From: Streptomyces sp. CG4 | GTDB lineage: Bacteria; Actinomycetota; Actinomycetes; Streptomycetales; Streptomycetaceae | Direction: 5' to 3' | Assembly: GCF_041080655.1 (NCBI RefSeq) | Contig: NZ_CP163525.1 | Span: 806,001 to 870,000 of the forward strand | Length of the DNA stretch: 64,000 nucleotides | Shown here: positions 1-9,535 of the stretch, piece by piece | Layout: every line of letters begins with the position of its first letter | Numbering within the stretch: position 1 is the stretch's first letter | Translations under genes and position numbers: made by a program | Notes under the pieces: model-generated | Database searches by the model: none | Seen by the model: only the letters and a program-made list of their open reading frames with translations | What the model was told of the DNA's origin: nothing

Positions 1-127
1 TGGCACGGAGGCCTCGAGCGCGGGGCACGCCGCCGGCCTCCTCGATCAGGGCCGCGCGGGTCGCAACCCCGGTCGGTTCGGCGCCGAACTCCGGAAAGGC
101 GGGCTCGCCGGAGGGGATCCGGACGGG

Positions 128-373
128 ATGTGGCGGGACTGGGAGCGGCCGAGGGATGGCGGTGTCTTTCTGCACCCGGCGGTCTACGGCGTGCAGGTCG
201 GCGAGGAGGAAGCCGCTGCACCGCCGTTGTTCGAGGACGGTGACATCGTGATGATCCGTGACTGCGCCGATGCCCGTGCGGAGGGACTGGCCGGAGCCGA
301 AGCCGTCGTGCACAGTGCCGGTTATGACGCCGACCAAGCCGATCCCTTGCTTCGGCGCTGGTACACCACGTGA
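128..373 (+). CDS. Small hypothetical protein, possibly a fragment
   Basis: An 81-residue reading frame with mostly G/C third positions, which argues for real coding. I do not recognise the family. It is acidic, with no signal peptide or membrane segment, and contains a segment FEDGDIVMIRDCADARAEGL. A purine-rich stretch (GAGGGGAT) lies about 10 nt before the ATG. Its stop overlaps the ATG of the next small frame as TGATG, suggesting translational coupling. It lies near the window edge, and the frame stays open upstream of the ATG, so the start is uncertain. Confidence 0.3.
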   Translation: MWRDWERPRDGGVFLHPAVYGVQVGEEEAAAPPLFEDGDIVMIRDCADARAEGLAGAEAVVHSAGYDADQADPLLRRWYTT

Positions 374-516
374 TGCCCGAGGGCCGCGACACTCTGGAAC
401 CCTTCGATGAAAGCGACCTTCAGGCCACAGGCCGCCGCGTCACCGTCGACGTACAGAGACCGGCACACCTCGGCGTCAGCGCCGAAGGCGTCATCAGGGA
501 ATCGTTCACGCCCTGA
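373..516 (+). CDS. Very small hypothetical protein coupled to the preceding frame
   Basis: A 47-residue frame that starts in a TGATG overlap with the preceding gene and keeps a high-GC third-position pattern to its TGA. No domain is recognised. The coupling and codon pattern are the only support. It could be the second half of a frameshifted longer gene that began at 128. Confidence 0.28.
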   Translation: MPEGRDTLEPFDESDLQATGRRVTVDVQRPAHLGVSAEGVIRESFTP

Positions 517-637
517 CGCTGGGCAACGCCACCCGCCCGGACACCACGAGCAGGTGGCAACAGCAACGACCAAACGGTGCCGACCACCGGCCTCCCTTCC
601 CCGGGGTGCGGGCGCTCTCCCTCCCCGGCTGTGCCGT

Positions 638-1765
638 TCAGACGTTGGCCGGTGCCCGGTGCGCGGACAGCACTCCGGCCAGTCGTTCCAGGTCGGCCTT
701 CTTGCCGGCGAAGAGCAGAGTGCGCTCGCCAGCTCGGCACTCGGCGATGTAGTACTGGTGGAAGGACCGGCCGGCGCTGATGTAAGGGCCCGGATCGGTG
801 CGCAGCTGGTGGCGCACCCTGACCAGGGTGAGGCCGTCGGGCAACGGCCGACGAGCCACCCGGCCGGTGGGATCGGGGCTCATGGCCAGGCTGCCGGGCT
901 GGACGACGAGATGGGTCTTGCCGGAGTACTCCGGCTCGTGGGGCAGGAAGACGTTGATGACCTGTTCGGCGGGGCCGGGCCGTGGTGTGATGGCGATGTC
1001 GTCGCCCTGCCGACGCTCCTTGCGCGAGAAGTACGCCCAGCAGCACAGGGCCCCCAGAAGAGCTACCGCATAAGCACCTCCCGCGCCGCGCAGAGCCGCA
1101 CCGACGCTGTCCGGGGCGATCGGCACCCAGACGCCGACGCAGATGCCAGAGAGGATGCCCGCCAAGCCGATCACACTGATCTGCCAAGGACTGCTGCGGC
1201 CATGGGCCGCCCCTCGCAGTCGCCACCACAGGCCGCAGCACAGCACCGCAAGGCCGCCGGGGAACAGGCCGGTCGCCCAGCCGAGCGCGGTTCCCCAGCT
1301 CCGCAACGGAGTATCGGCGGTGCGGAAACTGATCCCGCTGGTGACCACCCCGCGGATCTTCCCCTTCCAGGAGTACAAGGCGATCGGGTCGCCCTCGTGC
1401 GCCACTTCGGAAAAGGAATAGGTGTCCTTGAGCCGGATCCAGTCGGTCTTCCCGTCCTTCCCGGGCACGCCCACCCAGTGCTTCGGGGTCTTGCCCCTGT
1501 TCTCCCGGACACCTCTGATCACGGCGTCACGACGGCTGACGCACTCCGGGCTCTGCCGCGCAGGTTCGGACGGGCACTTCTGCGCCGCGCGGAAAGCGGC
1601 CTCGCTGCGTTCGTCCACGGCCACCGGCCCTGCGACGAGCCAGACCGCAACGGCCATGAGCGCGACCCCGACCACACACGCCACGACCGTCCACGCCCGC
1701 TCCGGCCCCGCCAACTTGCCGGAGCCCGCGGCGGACACCGACGGAAGGCCACTCGCTATACCCAT
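638..1765 (-). CDS. Hypothetical four-helix membrane protein
   Basis: A 375-residue integral membrane protein of unrecognised family. Hydrophobic stretches lie near residues 27-47, 160-182, 195-216 and 230-247. Between the first two is a soluble loop of about 110 residues with two Cys residues around 64-74. After the fourth is a soluble tail of about 130 residues. The ATG at 1765 has no strong ribosome-binding site but is the only start that keeps the first helix with a short cytoplasmic lead. The 638-1240 part is also open in other frames, but only this frame has coherent hydrophobic segments. Function unknown. Confidence 0.65.
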   Translation of the reverse strand: MGIASGLPSVSAAGSGKLAGPERAWTVVACVVGVALMAVAVWLVAGPVAVDERSEAAFRAAQKCPSEPARQSPECVSRRDAVIRGVRENRGKTPKHWVGVPGKDGKTDWIRLKDTYSFSEVAHEGDPIALYSWKGKIRGVVTSGISFRTADTPLRSWGTALGWATGLFPGGLAVLCCGLWWRLRGAAHGRSSPWQISVIGLAGILSGICVGVWVPIAPDSVGAALRGAGGAYAVALLGALCCWAYFSRKERRQGDDIAITPRPGPAEQVINVFLPHEPEYSGKTHLVVQPGSLAMSPDPTGRVARRPLPDGLTLVRVRHQLRTDPGPYISAGRSFHQYYIAECRAGERTLLFAGKKADLERLAGVLSAHRAPANV

Positions 1766-2301
1766 ATACGGATCATTTCATGGCATGATGGCCGATCCAT
1801 CTGGAATACCCTGGCATGAGCGTCCGGTTGCGCCAAGAGCAACAGCGCCCCCACCCCGCCACAACTGCTGTCCTGTCGCAGCGCGTCTGGTCGGTAGCGA
1901 GCTGCTGACCTGCCGTGATGCCATGTCGTTTGAGAGCACTGACCTTGGACGTTCTCCAACGACATGGCGTTTGGGGAAGTGCCCTGGTGGTGGGCAATGG
2001 CCGTGGGGCCGATGGGCTCGCATCTCGAGGTCTCACCTCTTCGGGGCCGTGACACCGGTGAGATCACCGTGACGAGGACCGCTCGCTCAGCGACACCACG
2101 CGAAGATCATCAGTGGTACCGGTTTTCCACGCCTCGATGACCCGAGCTGACGCCGGAGGTAGCTCAACTCCTGCGCGTTGCATGGGGTTTGTGTGATCCT
2201 AGCTCGTTGCGGGCACAGGGTTGGGAAGATCACCGCCTGACGGGAGAGCATGTCGACACTTCGGTCTCTGGCGGGGATTGAGGACCGGGAGGGAAACCGA
2301 C
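1766..2301. other. Intergenic region before the EACC1/caspase operon
   Basis: About 535 bases without a convincing gene. Short frames on both strands look like shadows. It contains the strong hairpin listed separately and presumably the promoter of the EACC1/caspase operon at its right end; no clear -10/-35 pair is assigned. Confidence 0.45.
1920..1968. repeat. Long hairpin (16-bp arms, 17-nt loop)
   Basis: GCCATGTCGTTTGAGA at 1920-1935 pairs with TCTCCAACGACATGGC at 1953-1968, with one mismatch in 16. There is no T-run, so it is not a typical intrinsic terminator. It could be the end of a lost IS, a protein-binding site, or a transcription barrier between the membrane-protein gene and the caspase operon. 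Confidence 0.55.
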
Positions 2302-2709
2302 GTGGTGCTGGACATCGTTAGGCTGTCCGTCAGCGGTGGCGCGGCGCAGACTGCCGATCTGGCTGCCTGGCTGGACGAAGAGGATGCTCTGCGCGGGCGC
2401 GTGCGACGTGTGGCCGGACCTGTCCCCGACGGGGCTCTCGGCGGGGAGCTGCAGCAGTTGGTGGTGGGCCTGACCTCCAGCGGGGTCACGACGGCCGTGG
2501 CCAGCGTGGTCGTGGCCTGGCTGAGGCGTCGTACCGGAAGCGTGTCCGTACGCGTATCGGGGCGGGACGGTTTCGAGCTCGAAGTGCACGCGGATCAGGT
2601 CCGGAGCATGGACGCCGAGCAATTGCGCGCCCAGGTGGACCGGTTAGTGTCGGCGGCGTGGCCCGACGGTGCCGGGCGGGAGCCGGGCGAGGGCGCCGAC
2701 GGTGAGTGA
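2302..2709 (+). CDS. EACC1-type adaptor (effector-associated constant component 1)
   Basis: A 135-residue protein resembling EACC1, the small constant component found beside variable effectors in actinobacterial NTP-dependent conflict systems. Visible features are an N-terminal strand (VVLDIVRLSV), a helical stretch with LAAWLDEEDALRGRVR, a glycine/alanine-rich hydrophobic helix (GVTTAVASVVVAWLRR) and a C-terminal beta segment SVSVRVSGRDGFELEV. The GTG at 2302 is chosen because GGGAGGG lies 8 nt upstream; an ATG at 2221 would add residues unlike the family. Its 3' end overlaps the caspase gene by 8 nt, so the two are translationally coupled. By analogy it would recruit or gate the caspase effector. 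Family assignment comes from pattern memory, not a search. Confidence 0.72.
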   Translation: MVLDIVRLSVSGGAAQTADLAAWLDEEDALRGRVRRVAGPVPDGALGGELQQLVVGLTSSGVTTAVASVVVAWLRRRTGSVSVRVSGRDGFELEVHADQVRSMDAEQLRAQVDRLVSAAWPDGAGREPGEGADGE

Positions 2710-5700
2710 GGTCGACGGCGCGCACGCCGGGGCGGACTTGGGTGCGCTGGCCCGGCCGGGATCACGCGTCCTGCTCGTGGGGACCGGCTCTCACGCGTCC
2801 GGATCGCCGTTGCCCTCCGTTCCCGCGGTGGAACGGTCGCTGAGGGCGCTGGCCGCGACTCTGCGGGAGCGGAGCGGTGTGCCGGACGAGAACCTGCGTG
2901 TCCTGGTGGATCCGTCCATCCCGCTGGAGTTCGGGGAGGCAGTCGACCGGGCGGCGGCGGAGGCGTCAGACGCCTTGCTGGTGCACGTCGTCGGCCATGG
3001 TCTGGTGGGGTCCGACAACGGGCTGTACCTGGCGACGTGCGCCACCGACGACCTGGTGGACGGCCTCTCGTACAAGGCGCTGGCGTACCAGGCGCTGCGT
3101 CAGGCTGTCCAGCGCAGCAGCGCTCGTGCCGTCGCGGTCATCCTGGACTGCTGTTTCTCCGGCCGCGCCGAGGGCCCGCTGGGGCCGCCCGCACTGGACG
3201 CGGTCTTCGAGCAGACTCTCGTGCGCGGCGGCTTCCTGCTGGCCTCCACCGCGCGCGAGGAGCACGGGCTCGCCCGCTCCGGCGAAGAGTTCACCGCGTT
3301 CACCGGTGCCCTGATCCGGCTGCTGCGCAACGGTGATCCCACCGGGCCCGAGCAACTCACGCTCGATCACGCCTACCGCTACCTCAACCGGATGCTGCCC
3401 GAGCAAGGCGCCCCGAGGCCACGTCGGCACAGCAGCGACCAGGCCGGGGAACTGGTCCTGGCCAGAAATTCCGCCTACCGCCCCCGCTGGCCGGCGCCGC
3501 CTGCCGAGGAACCACTCGCCTCGGGTGCCGAGAAGGTCGCGTCACCGTGCCCCTTCCGGGGTCTGCAGTCCTTCGGAGCCGAGGACGCCCGGTACTTCTT
3601 CGGCCGGGACGAGGCGGTCTCGGACGTCACCAGCCTTGTCCGCGGCGGCGGTCTGATCGCGATTGTGGGGGCATCCGGCAGCGGAAAGACGTCCCTGCTG
3701 CGCGCCGGGGTGATCCCGGCGCTGGAAGCGCGCTCCGAAGGGTGGTGGGTCGCCACCATGAAGCCCGGCACCGACACCCCGACGACACCACTCGCGCAGT
3801 ACTCCGCCGCACTCGCCGGCCACGACCGGGCCATGCTGTTGGTCGACCAGTTCGAGGAACTCTTCACCGCGGACGCGACGGAGGACGAGCGCGAACGGTT
3901 CGTCACCGGCCTCGCGGCACTCGCCGGCGGCCCGACCACCGTCGTCATCGCCGTACGGGCCGACTTCTACGAGGCGTGCACGCGCTACCGAGCGCTGGTC
4001 AGGGCCCTGGAAGGCCGTCAGGTGGTCGTCGGCCCCCTCACCCCTGAAGAGTTGCGGGAGGTGATCGAACGGCCGGCCAAGGCCGCCGGGCTGTCCCTGG
4101 AGGAGGGGCTGGCCGACACGCTGCTCCACGACGCCAGGGTGTACCACGCCGGAGAGCACACTGCCGTACTGCCGCTGCTCTCGCACGCGCTGCTGGCCAC
4201 CTGGCAGCAGAGGTCGGGCACCCGGCTCACCCTGTCCGGGTACCGGGCCACCGGCGGAATCGACGAGGCGGTCGCCCGCACCGCGGAAGAGGCGTACAAA
4301 GCCCTGGACCCCGGGGACCGGACCCACGTGCGCGGCCTGCTGCTGCGGTTGGTGCGCCTGGGCGAGGGCGTGGAAGACACCCGCCGCAGACTGCTCCTGG
4401 GCGACCTGGCCGCGCCCGGCCACCTCGATGCGGCCCGGCGGGTCCTGCGGGCCCTGGCCGAGGCCCGACTGGTCACCGTGGACGCGGACAGCGCCGAGAT
4501 CACCCACGAGGCGCTGCTGTACGCCTGGCCGCGGCTGCGCGCGTGGATCGAGGAGGACCGGGCCGCCCTGCTCACCCTCCAGCAGCTCTCCGACGCTGCC
4601 CGCGCCTGGGACCAGGCCGGACGGCAGGAGACGGATCTGTACCGCGGGCCCCGCCTGGACGCGGCCGCCCAGACGGCGAGCAGGCAGCAGGCGAACGACG
4701 GCACGGACGGTGTCCTGGGCCCGGTCACCCGCGACTTCCTGGACCGCAGCCTGGAAGACCGGGACAGGCAGCAGCACGCGGCGCGGCGTGCTCGGTGCAC
4801 CCGCCGTGCGGTGACCGCCGTGGTCTGCGTCCTGGCACTACTGGCCTCCGTGGTGAGCTTCATCTCCGTGCACGAGCACCGGCAGGCCGCACACGAAGCC
4901 GCCCTGATCCGCTCCACCGACCTGGCCGCCGAGGCAAGCGCGCTCAGTGCCACCGATCCGGGTCTGGCTGCCCAACTCGCCGTCGCCGCCTACCGTTCCG
5001 CACCCACCCAGGACGCCACCACCCAGCTCTACACCGCGCTCGCCACGCCACTGGACAGTGTCGTCGGCGACACCGGCCACGAGGTCCTGCGGATCGTGAC
5101 TCGACCGGACAGCGATCTGGCCGCGGCCGTCAGTATGGACGGCTCCGTGCGTATCTGGGACATGGTCACCCCCTCCGCGCCGGTCCTGAAGGCCACGCTC
5201 CACACTGCGGGAGCGGCGGCGATCGCTCTCGCGCCGCGCGGCAGACTGCTGGCGGGCATCTGCCCCACCGCGCATGACCTGTGCCTGTGGAACCTGGCCG
5301 ACCCTCGCAAGCCCAGCGTCGCCGGGCGCCTGCCACGACCCGCCGACATCCCGCGCGGCCGTCTCCAGATCAACTCGATGGCCGTCAGCCCGGACGGGAC
5401 ACTGCTGGCCGCGGCATCGCCGATCGGCACCACACTGGTCTGGTCGATCACCGAGCCCGCGCACCCCCGTCTCGTCGCCGAACTGCCGACCCCGACCAGC
5501 AGGAAGCCCAAGGACGCGCTGAGCGCGGTCGCCTTCTCCCCGCGCGGCACCCTGCTCGCCACCACCATCCTGGGCGGCAAGACCCGGCTGTGGAACCTCT
5601 CCCGTCCCTCCGCACCGGCCGCCGCCACGGCCACGATCGCCAACGGATACGCCGCGGTGGCCTTCAACGCCGACGGCACGCTGCTGTCCGCGGTCGGGGA

Positions 5701-7228
5701 CAGCGACTTCGGTCTCTGGAGAACCGACAACCCGTCCAAGCCCCGATCGATCAAGGTCGACCAATATGCCTTCTCCGGCTCGGATCTGACGAACCTGATG
5801 GCGGTGGCCTTCAGCCCGGACGGGGCCAGCCTGGCGGTCAGCGGCCTGGGCAGCTACCACAACAATGGCCAGATGTGCCTGCTCAGCCTCTCCCCGGCGA
5901 GGCTGACGAACTCGGCGTCGCCCACGTGCGCCCCGACCGGCTTCGGCACCCTGGCCCTGGCCTACACGCGCACAGGCGCTCTCCTGAGCGGGGGTCCCGA
6001 CGGCGTGGTGCGGTCGTGGCGCACTGCTCTGCCTCGGGCCGAGGACGTCGGCTCCATGTATCTGTCCGCTTCATGGGACTTCAGCCGCAGCGGACACCTG
6101 ATGGCAGCGCCCGTCTCCTCCTCCCCGTCCATCGGTATCTGGGACTCCTCCGTCCCGCGCCGCATCGCCACGGTCAAACTCTCCGACGAGGTCCAGCAGG
6201 CACAGTTCATCGGCCCGGCCGACACACTGCTGAGCGTGGCGCATGACGGCCGGGTCCAGTTGTGGGACCTGCGCGATCCGCACCATCCGGTACGGGGCGC
6301 GTCCCTGGGCAAGGCGGACTTCCCCGCCGTCGGGGGCTTCATCGTCGCTACGGGTGTCTTCGCGGACAGAGCGGGTGATCTGGTCACGGTCCCCGGCAGC
6401 GACGGCCGCGCGCACCTGTGGCACATCACCGACGCGCGCCACGCGGCCGAGGCCGGTTCCTTCCGCCTGCCCCACCCTGACGACTGGAGCGGCATCCTGA
6501 ACGACGGCCGCACCGCCCTGGTCGCCACCGCGAAGGGCATCGAGTGGTGGGACACCAGTGACCCCCGGCATCCGGTCCACGGCGGCACCACACGGCTCGC
6601 GCACGCGAACGAGGAGAACCTGATCGCCCAGGGCAACGTGGTGGCCGTCGCAACCCCGCAGCAGTCCGCGCCCAGCGGCGCCGGCGCCATCCGCCTGTTC
6701 CAGGTCTCCGCCGGCAAGGTGCGCGCGTCGACCAGCATCCAAGGGCCCATCGGCACGGTGGTACAGATGAGCGACGACGGCCGACTGCTGGCAGCCACCG
6801 GCAGCAGCGACGGCACAGTGCGCCTCTGGGACATCAGCGACCCCCGGCAGCCGCGCGCCCGCGCCACCGTCCGCATCCTCCAAAAGACCGAGGGCATCGC
6901 GTTGGATCCGCACAACCGCCTCATGGCCGACTGGAACGGGAATGACGGGATCCAGCTGTGGGACATCCATGACCCGGCCCGGCCGGTCCTCAAGGCAACC
7001 ATCCCGACTCCGCAGTACGACGAGGGCGCCGCACAGCTCGAGTTCCTTTCGTCGGGCAGCACACTCGCCGTCGCCCGCAGGGACGGGGTCTCCTTCTTCA
7101 GCTCGGACCTCGCCGGTCTCGCCGACCGGGTCTGCTCCTACACCGGGAAGTCCATGCCCGAGACGCAGTGGCACAAGTACGTCCCCGGCATCCCCTACCG
7201 CGACCCGTGCCCGAGCCATGAGCAATGA
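2702..7228 (+). CDS. Caspase-like protease / nSTAND ATPase / WD40 protein, EACC1-associated
   Basis: A 1508-residue multidomain protein. Residues about 20-250 form a caspase-like (C14) domain, with the catalytic His in HVVGHG (His99) and Cys in LDCCFSG (Cys151). Around residue 282 the motif CPFRGLQSFGAEDARYFFGR opens an nSTAND-type P-loop domain, with Walker A GASGSGKTS near 322 and Walker B LLVDQFEELF near 377. A single membrane helix lies near 702-724 (AVVCVLALLASVVSFI). The C-terminal half, about 790-1490, is a WD40 propeller with repeated LWD or IWD endings. The GTG at 2702 overlaps the EACC1 stop; an in-frame ATG at 2669 is possible but lies deeper inside EACC1. Such proteins are thought to sense an invader through the repeats, oligomerise using ATP and release protease activity, often killing the cell. 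The trigger and substrate are unknown. Confidence 0.88.
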   Translation: MSEVDGAHAGADLGALARPGSRVLLVGTGSHASGSPLPSVPAVERSLRALAATLRERSGVPDENLRVLVDPSIPLEFGEAVDRAAAEASDALLVHVVGHGLVGSDNGLYLATCATDDLVDGLSYKALAYQALRQAVQRSSARAVAVILDCCFSGRAEGPLGPPALDAVFEQTLVRGGFLLASTAREEHGLARSGEEFTAFTGALIRLLRNGDPTGPEQLTLDHAYRYLNRMLPEQGAPRPRRHSSDQAGELVLARNSAYRPRWPAPPAEEPLASGAEKVASPCPFRGLQSFGAEDARYFFGRDEAVSDVTSLVRGGGLIAIVGASGSGKTSLLRAGVIPALEARSEGWWVATMKPGTDTPTTPLAQYSAALAGHDRAMLLVDQFEELFTADATEDERERFVTGLAALAGGPTTVVIAVRADFYEACTRYRALVRALEGRQVVVGPLTPEELREVIERPAKAAGLSLEEGLADTLLHDARVYHAGEHTAVLPLLSHALLATWQQRSGTRLTLSGYRATGGIDEAVARTAEEAYKALDPGDRTHVRGLLLRLVRLGEGVEDTRRRLLLGDLAAPGHLDAARRVLRALAEARLVTVDADSAEITHEALLYAWPRLRAWIEEDRAALLTLQQLSDAARAWDQAGRQETDLYRGPRLDAAAQTASRQQANDGTDGVLGPVTRDFLDRSLEDRDRQQHAARRARCTRRAVTAVVCVLALLASVVSFISVHEHRQAAHEAALIRSTDLAAEASALSATDPGLAAQLAVAAYRSAPTQDATTQLYTALATPLDSVVGDTGHEVLRIVTRPDSDLAAAVSMDGSVRIWDMVTPSAPVLKATLHTAGAAAIALAPRGRLLAGICPTAHDLCLWNLADPRKPSVAGRLPRPADIPRGRLQINSMAVSPDGTLLAAASPIGTTLVWSITEPAHPRLVAELPTPTSRKPKDALSAVAFSPRGTLLATTILGGKTRLWNLSRPSAPAAATATIANGYAAVAFNADGTLLSAVGDSDFGLWRTDNPSKPRSIKVDQYAFSGSDLTNLMAVAFSPDGASLAVSGLGSYHNNGQMCLLSLSPARLTNSASPTCAPTGFGTLALAYTRTGALLSGGPDGVVRSWRTALPRAEDVGSMYLSASWDFSRSGHLMAAPVSSSPSIGIWDSSVPRRIATVKLSDEVQQAQFIGPADTLLSVAHDGRVQLWDLRDPHHPVRGASLGKADFPAVGGFIVATGVFADRAGDLVTVPGSDGRAHLWHITDARHAAEAGSFRLPHPDDWSGILNDGRTALVATAKGIEWWDTSDPRHPVHGGTTRLAHANEENLIAQGNVVAVATPQQSAPSGAGAIRLFQVSAGKVRASTSIQGPIGTVVQMSDDGRLLAATGSSDGTVRLWDISDPRQPRARATVRILQKTEGIALDPHNRLMADWNGNDGIQLWDIHDPARPVLKATIPTPQYDEGAAQLEFLSSGSTLAVARRDGVSFFSSDLAGLADRVCSYTGKSMPETQWHKYVPGIPYRDPCPSHEQ

Positions 7229-7245
7229 AGTCGGCGCCGGCGTGT

Positions 7246-7716
7246 TCAATCCCGTCGTCGCCACGACTGCCGACTGCAGCGCAACAGCGCCCAGCACATC
7301 CGAGTCGGCCAGTGAGGGCAGAGCGTCCCGTTGTCCGGAGGCCGACGGGACGCTGCGGCGGCTTCCTTGGTGCGTCGCGGGACAGCGAGCGCCTGGACCC
7401 GCTTTGCCTGCTTCAGCCATGTGGCGCTGCGCCTGGCGAGCCCGCTCGCCACGGCGTTGAGGTAGTCGCTGCCCCCGGCCTGCTCCAGTTGCTCCTGCTT
7501 GGCCAGTTCGGCAGCGACTGCAACCTGGTCGTGGGCCTGCCCACGGGCATACAGATCCAGGACGGTGGTGTAAATCAGTCCGTGAGCAGGCCGGTAAAAG
7601 TCTGCTTCGTGCAGGACCTCCACGATGTCCGCCACTGCATCAGAAGAGCTGAGCATGGCCCGCAGGACCGCCTTCTCCGCGTCCAGTGAATGTGGCGGTA
7701 CGCCGTCAGTCTCCAC
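7246..7716 (-). pseudogene. Truncated replicative helicase DnaB, N-terminal domain only
   Basis: The first 90 or so of 156 residues match the N-terminal primase-interacting domain of DnaB: PPHSLDAEKAVLRAML, then EADFYRPAHGLIYTTVLDLY and VAAELAKQEQLEQAGG. The RecA-like ATPase half is absent, and after residue 90 the sequence becomes arginine-rich and unlike any helicase. GTG at 7716 is the natural start (GGGAGC upstream). The stop lies just after, and convergent with, the caspase gene. It is probably a truncated relic, although standalone DnaB-N proteins exist in Streptomyces. Confidence 0.6.
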
Positions 7717-7829
7717 CCGAGCTGCTCCCTTCGCCTTCGCCGAGCCGCTGCCTCAGCCCGACTGCCGCCGTACTGCTGTGAGCGCATAGCCTGGCCTGCC
7801 TGGACCCTCGATGGGCGGGAGGCCGTCCC

Positions 7830-8690
7830 CGCCGACTCAGCCCTGACGAGGAAGACTTCGTCATCCAGACGGCCACCACCCGCCCCACCAAACTGGGCCA
7901 GCCCTTCACCCGCTGGTCCCTGCGCAAGCTCGTCGCCTACCTGCGGAAAGTGCACGGCCGGATGATTCTCATCGGCCGCGAGGCGTTACGCAGCCTGCTC
8001 GCCCGCCGCGGCATCACCTTCCAGCGAACCAAGACGTGGAAGGAGTCCCCGGACCCCGACCGAGAGACGAAGCTGGACCGGATCGAGGAGGTCCTTGACC
8101 GCTTCCCCGACCGGGTCTTCGCCTTCGACGAGTTCGGCCCGCTCGGGATCAGGCCCACCGCCGGCTCCGGCTGGGCCGCACGCAAACACCCCCACCGGCT
8201 GCCGGCCACCTACCACCGCACCCACGGGGTGCGGTACTTCCACGGCTGCTACTCGGTGGGCGACGACCGCTTGTGGGGCGTCAACCGCCGCAGAAAGGGT
8301 GCCGCCAACACACTGGCCGCACTGAAGTCGATCCGCGCCGCCCGGCCCGACGGCGCCCCCATCTACGTGATCCTGGACAACCTGTCCGCCCACAAGGGCA
8401 CCGACATCCGCCGCTGGGCAAAGAAGAACAAGGTCGAGTTGTGCTTCACCCCGACCTACGCCTCCTGGGCGAACCCCATCGAGGCCCACTTCGGACCGCT
8501 GAGGCAGTTCACCATCGCCAACTCCCACCACCCCAACCACCCCATGCAGACCCGGGCCCTGCCGTCCTACCTGCGCTGGCGCAACGCCAACGCTCGCCAC
8601 CGCGACGTCCTGGCCGCAGAACGCAAGGAACGCGCCCGCATCCGAAGCGAAAAGGGCATCCGCTGGGGGGAGCCTGGGCTTTGCGTGACA
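7830..8690 (+). pseudogene. IS630-family transposase remnant (5' truncated)
   Basis: In-frame similarity begins near 7845 (FVIQTATTRPTKLGQPF) and continues through the DDE domain: FAFDEFGPLGIRP, then VILDNLSAHKGTD, then TYASWANPIEAHFG. The N-terminal helix-turn-helix half is missing and no proper start exists. The normal end (EKGIRWG, near 8670) runs on into unrelated sequence that lies antisense to the next gene, so the element's right end is also lost. The long open frame to 9368 is therefore an artefact of fusion. Confidence 0.75.
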
Positions 8691-8717
8691 CGCCCCGCTC
8701 AGCCTTGTTCGGAGGAG

Positions 8718-9413
8718 CTACGCCAGGTGGTTTCCGCCGAGCCCCCAGGCGATCGCGTCGAGAAGACGCAGTGGTGGCACATCCGCCGGTGCGTGTGCCG
8801 CCAGCCGCGCCCACAGCTCCGCCTGGCTTGTCAGGTCACGCACGAGGTGTTCTGCCAGGAGGGGGAAGAACTCGGCGTCTGGTCGGTTCCGCACTCGATG
8901 CATCGGGTAGCCCGGAGTCGGCGTCCACGTCCAATAGCAGCTACGGACGTTGTCATCGAACAGCGGCACCAGCAGCGGGCGCTTGCGGTGCAAGATCTTC
9001 GACAGGATGGTGAGCTGCACTCCAGGCAGCGATCCGCAGGGATCGAGCACTCGGACGAGATCGCCGAGCAGTTGGCGGTGCAGGCCCTGCTCGACCGCCG
9101 ATTCCAGACCGAGGTCGACCGGCACTGCGGCGAGGGCTTGCTCCAAGGTCTCTCGGGTCGTCTGGAGGGAGTACATGCCGGTGATGGACGGTCCGGCGTT
9201 GAGCATGCCTGGGGCAAGGAGATCACCGTCGTTGAGTTCGCTCGGCCTGCTCCCGGTATTGAGGCGGTCGTAGCCTGGCCACGCGTACGCGCCTCTGCCG
9301 CGGTTGGCCGCTGCACGCCGGTTCGCGCTCTCATCGAAGTACCGGCTGGCTCAGCGGGCCGCAGCTGAAATTCGGATGCTTCGGCCGCCGATGTGAAGTA
9401 GCTGGTCCGTCAC
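8718..9413 (-). pseudogene. DUF6308-family protein, interrupted by an in-frame TGA
   Basis: Reading leftward from GTG 9413 gives a short N-terminal segment (VTDQLLHIGGRSIR...), a TGA at 9351-9353, then in the same frame RYFDESANRRAAANRGRGAY and a long body with SILTKILHRKRP-like sequence (LTILSKILHRKRPLLVPLFD). The latter is typical of DUF6308 proteins of unknown function. Without the TGA the protein would be 231 residues. Downstream of the TGA the first ATG is at 9206, which would lose the conserved N-terminal block. A single C-to-T change (CGA to TGA) would explain the stop. Confidence 0.6.
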
Positions 9414-9417
9414 GTCA

Positions 9418-9525
9418 TCACATCCACGGTGCTGGCCCGATCCATGTCGCCCATCCGGCCAGCGCGCCACCGTCGAAGAGCCTGATGCCCTGGCGGACGC
9501 CGTAGTTGAACGCCGACATCGTGAA
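9418..9525 (-). pseudogene. C-terminal fragment resembling an Mrr-type restriction endonuclease
   Basis: About 35 codons (AFNYGVRQGIRLFDGGALAG) match the usual C-terminal block of Streptomyces Mrr-like endonucleases, where a short segment ends in a D..AL..W pattern. Nothing upstream belongs to the nuclease; it abuts a GNAT fragment in another frame. The similarity is short, so this is tentative. Confidence 0.35.
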
Positions 9526-9535
9526 CACCGATGCT

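Noticed and set aside
6071..7420. 449-codon open frame antisense to the WD40 part of the caspase protein
   Set aside because: Composition is Ala/Gly/Val/Arg-rich without family features; it is the usual antisense shadow of a high-GC gene.
7950..9368. 472-codon IS630 transposase
   Set aside because: Only the part up to about 8690 is transposase; the rest is antisense to the DUF6308 gene.
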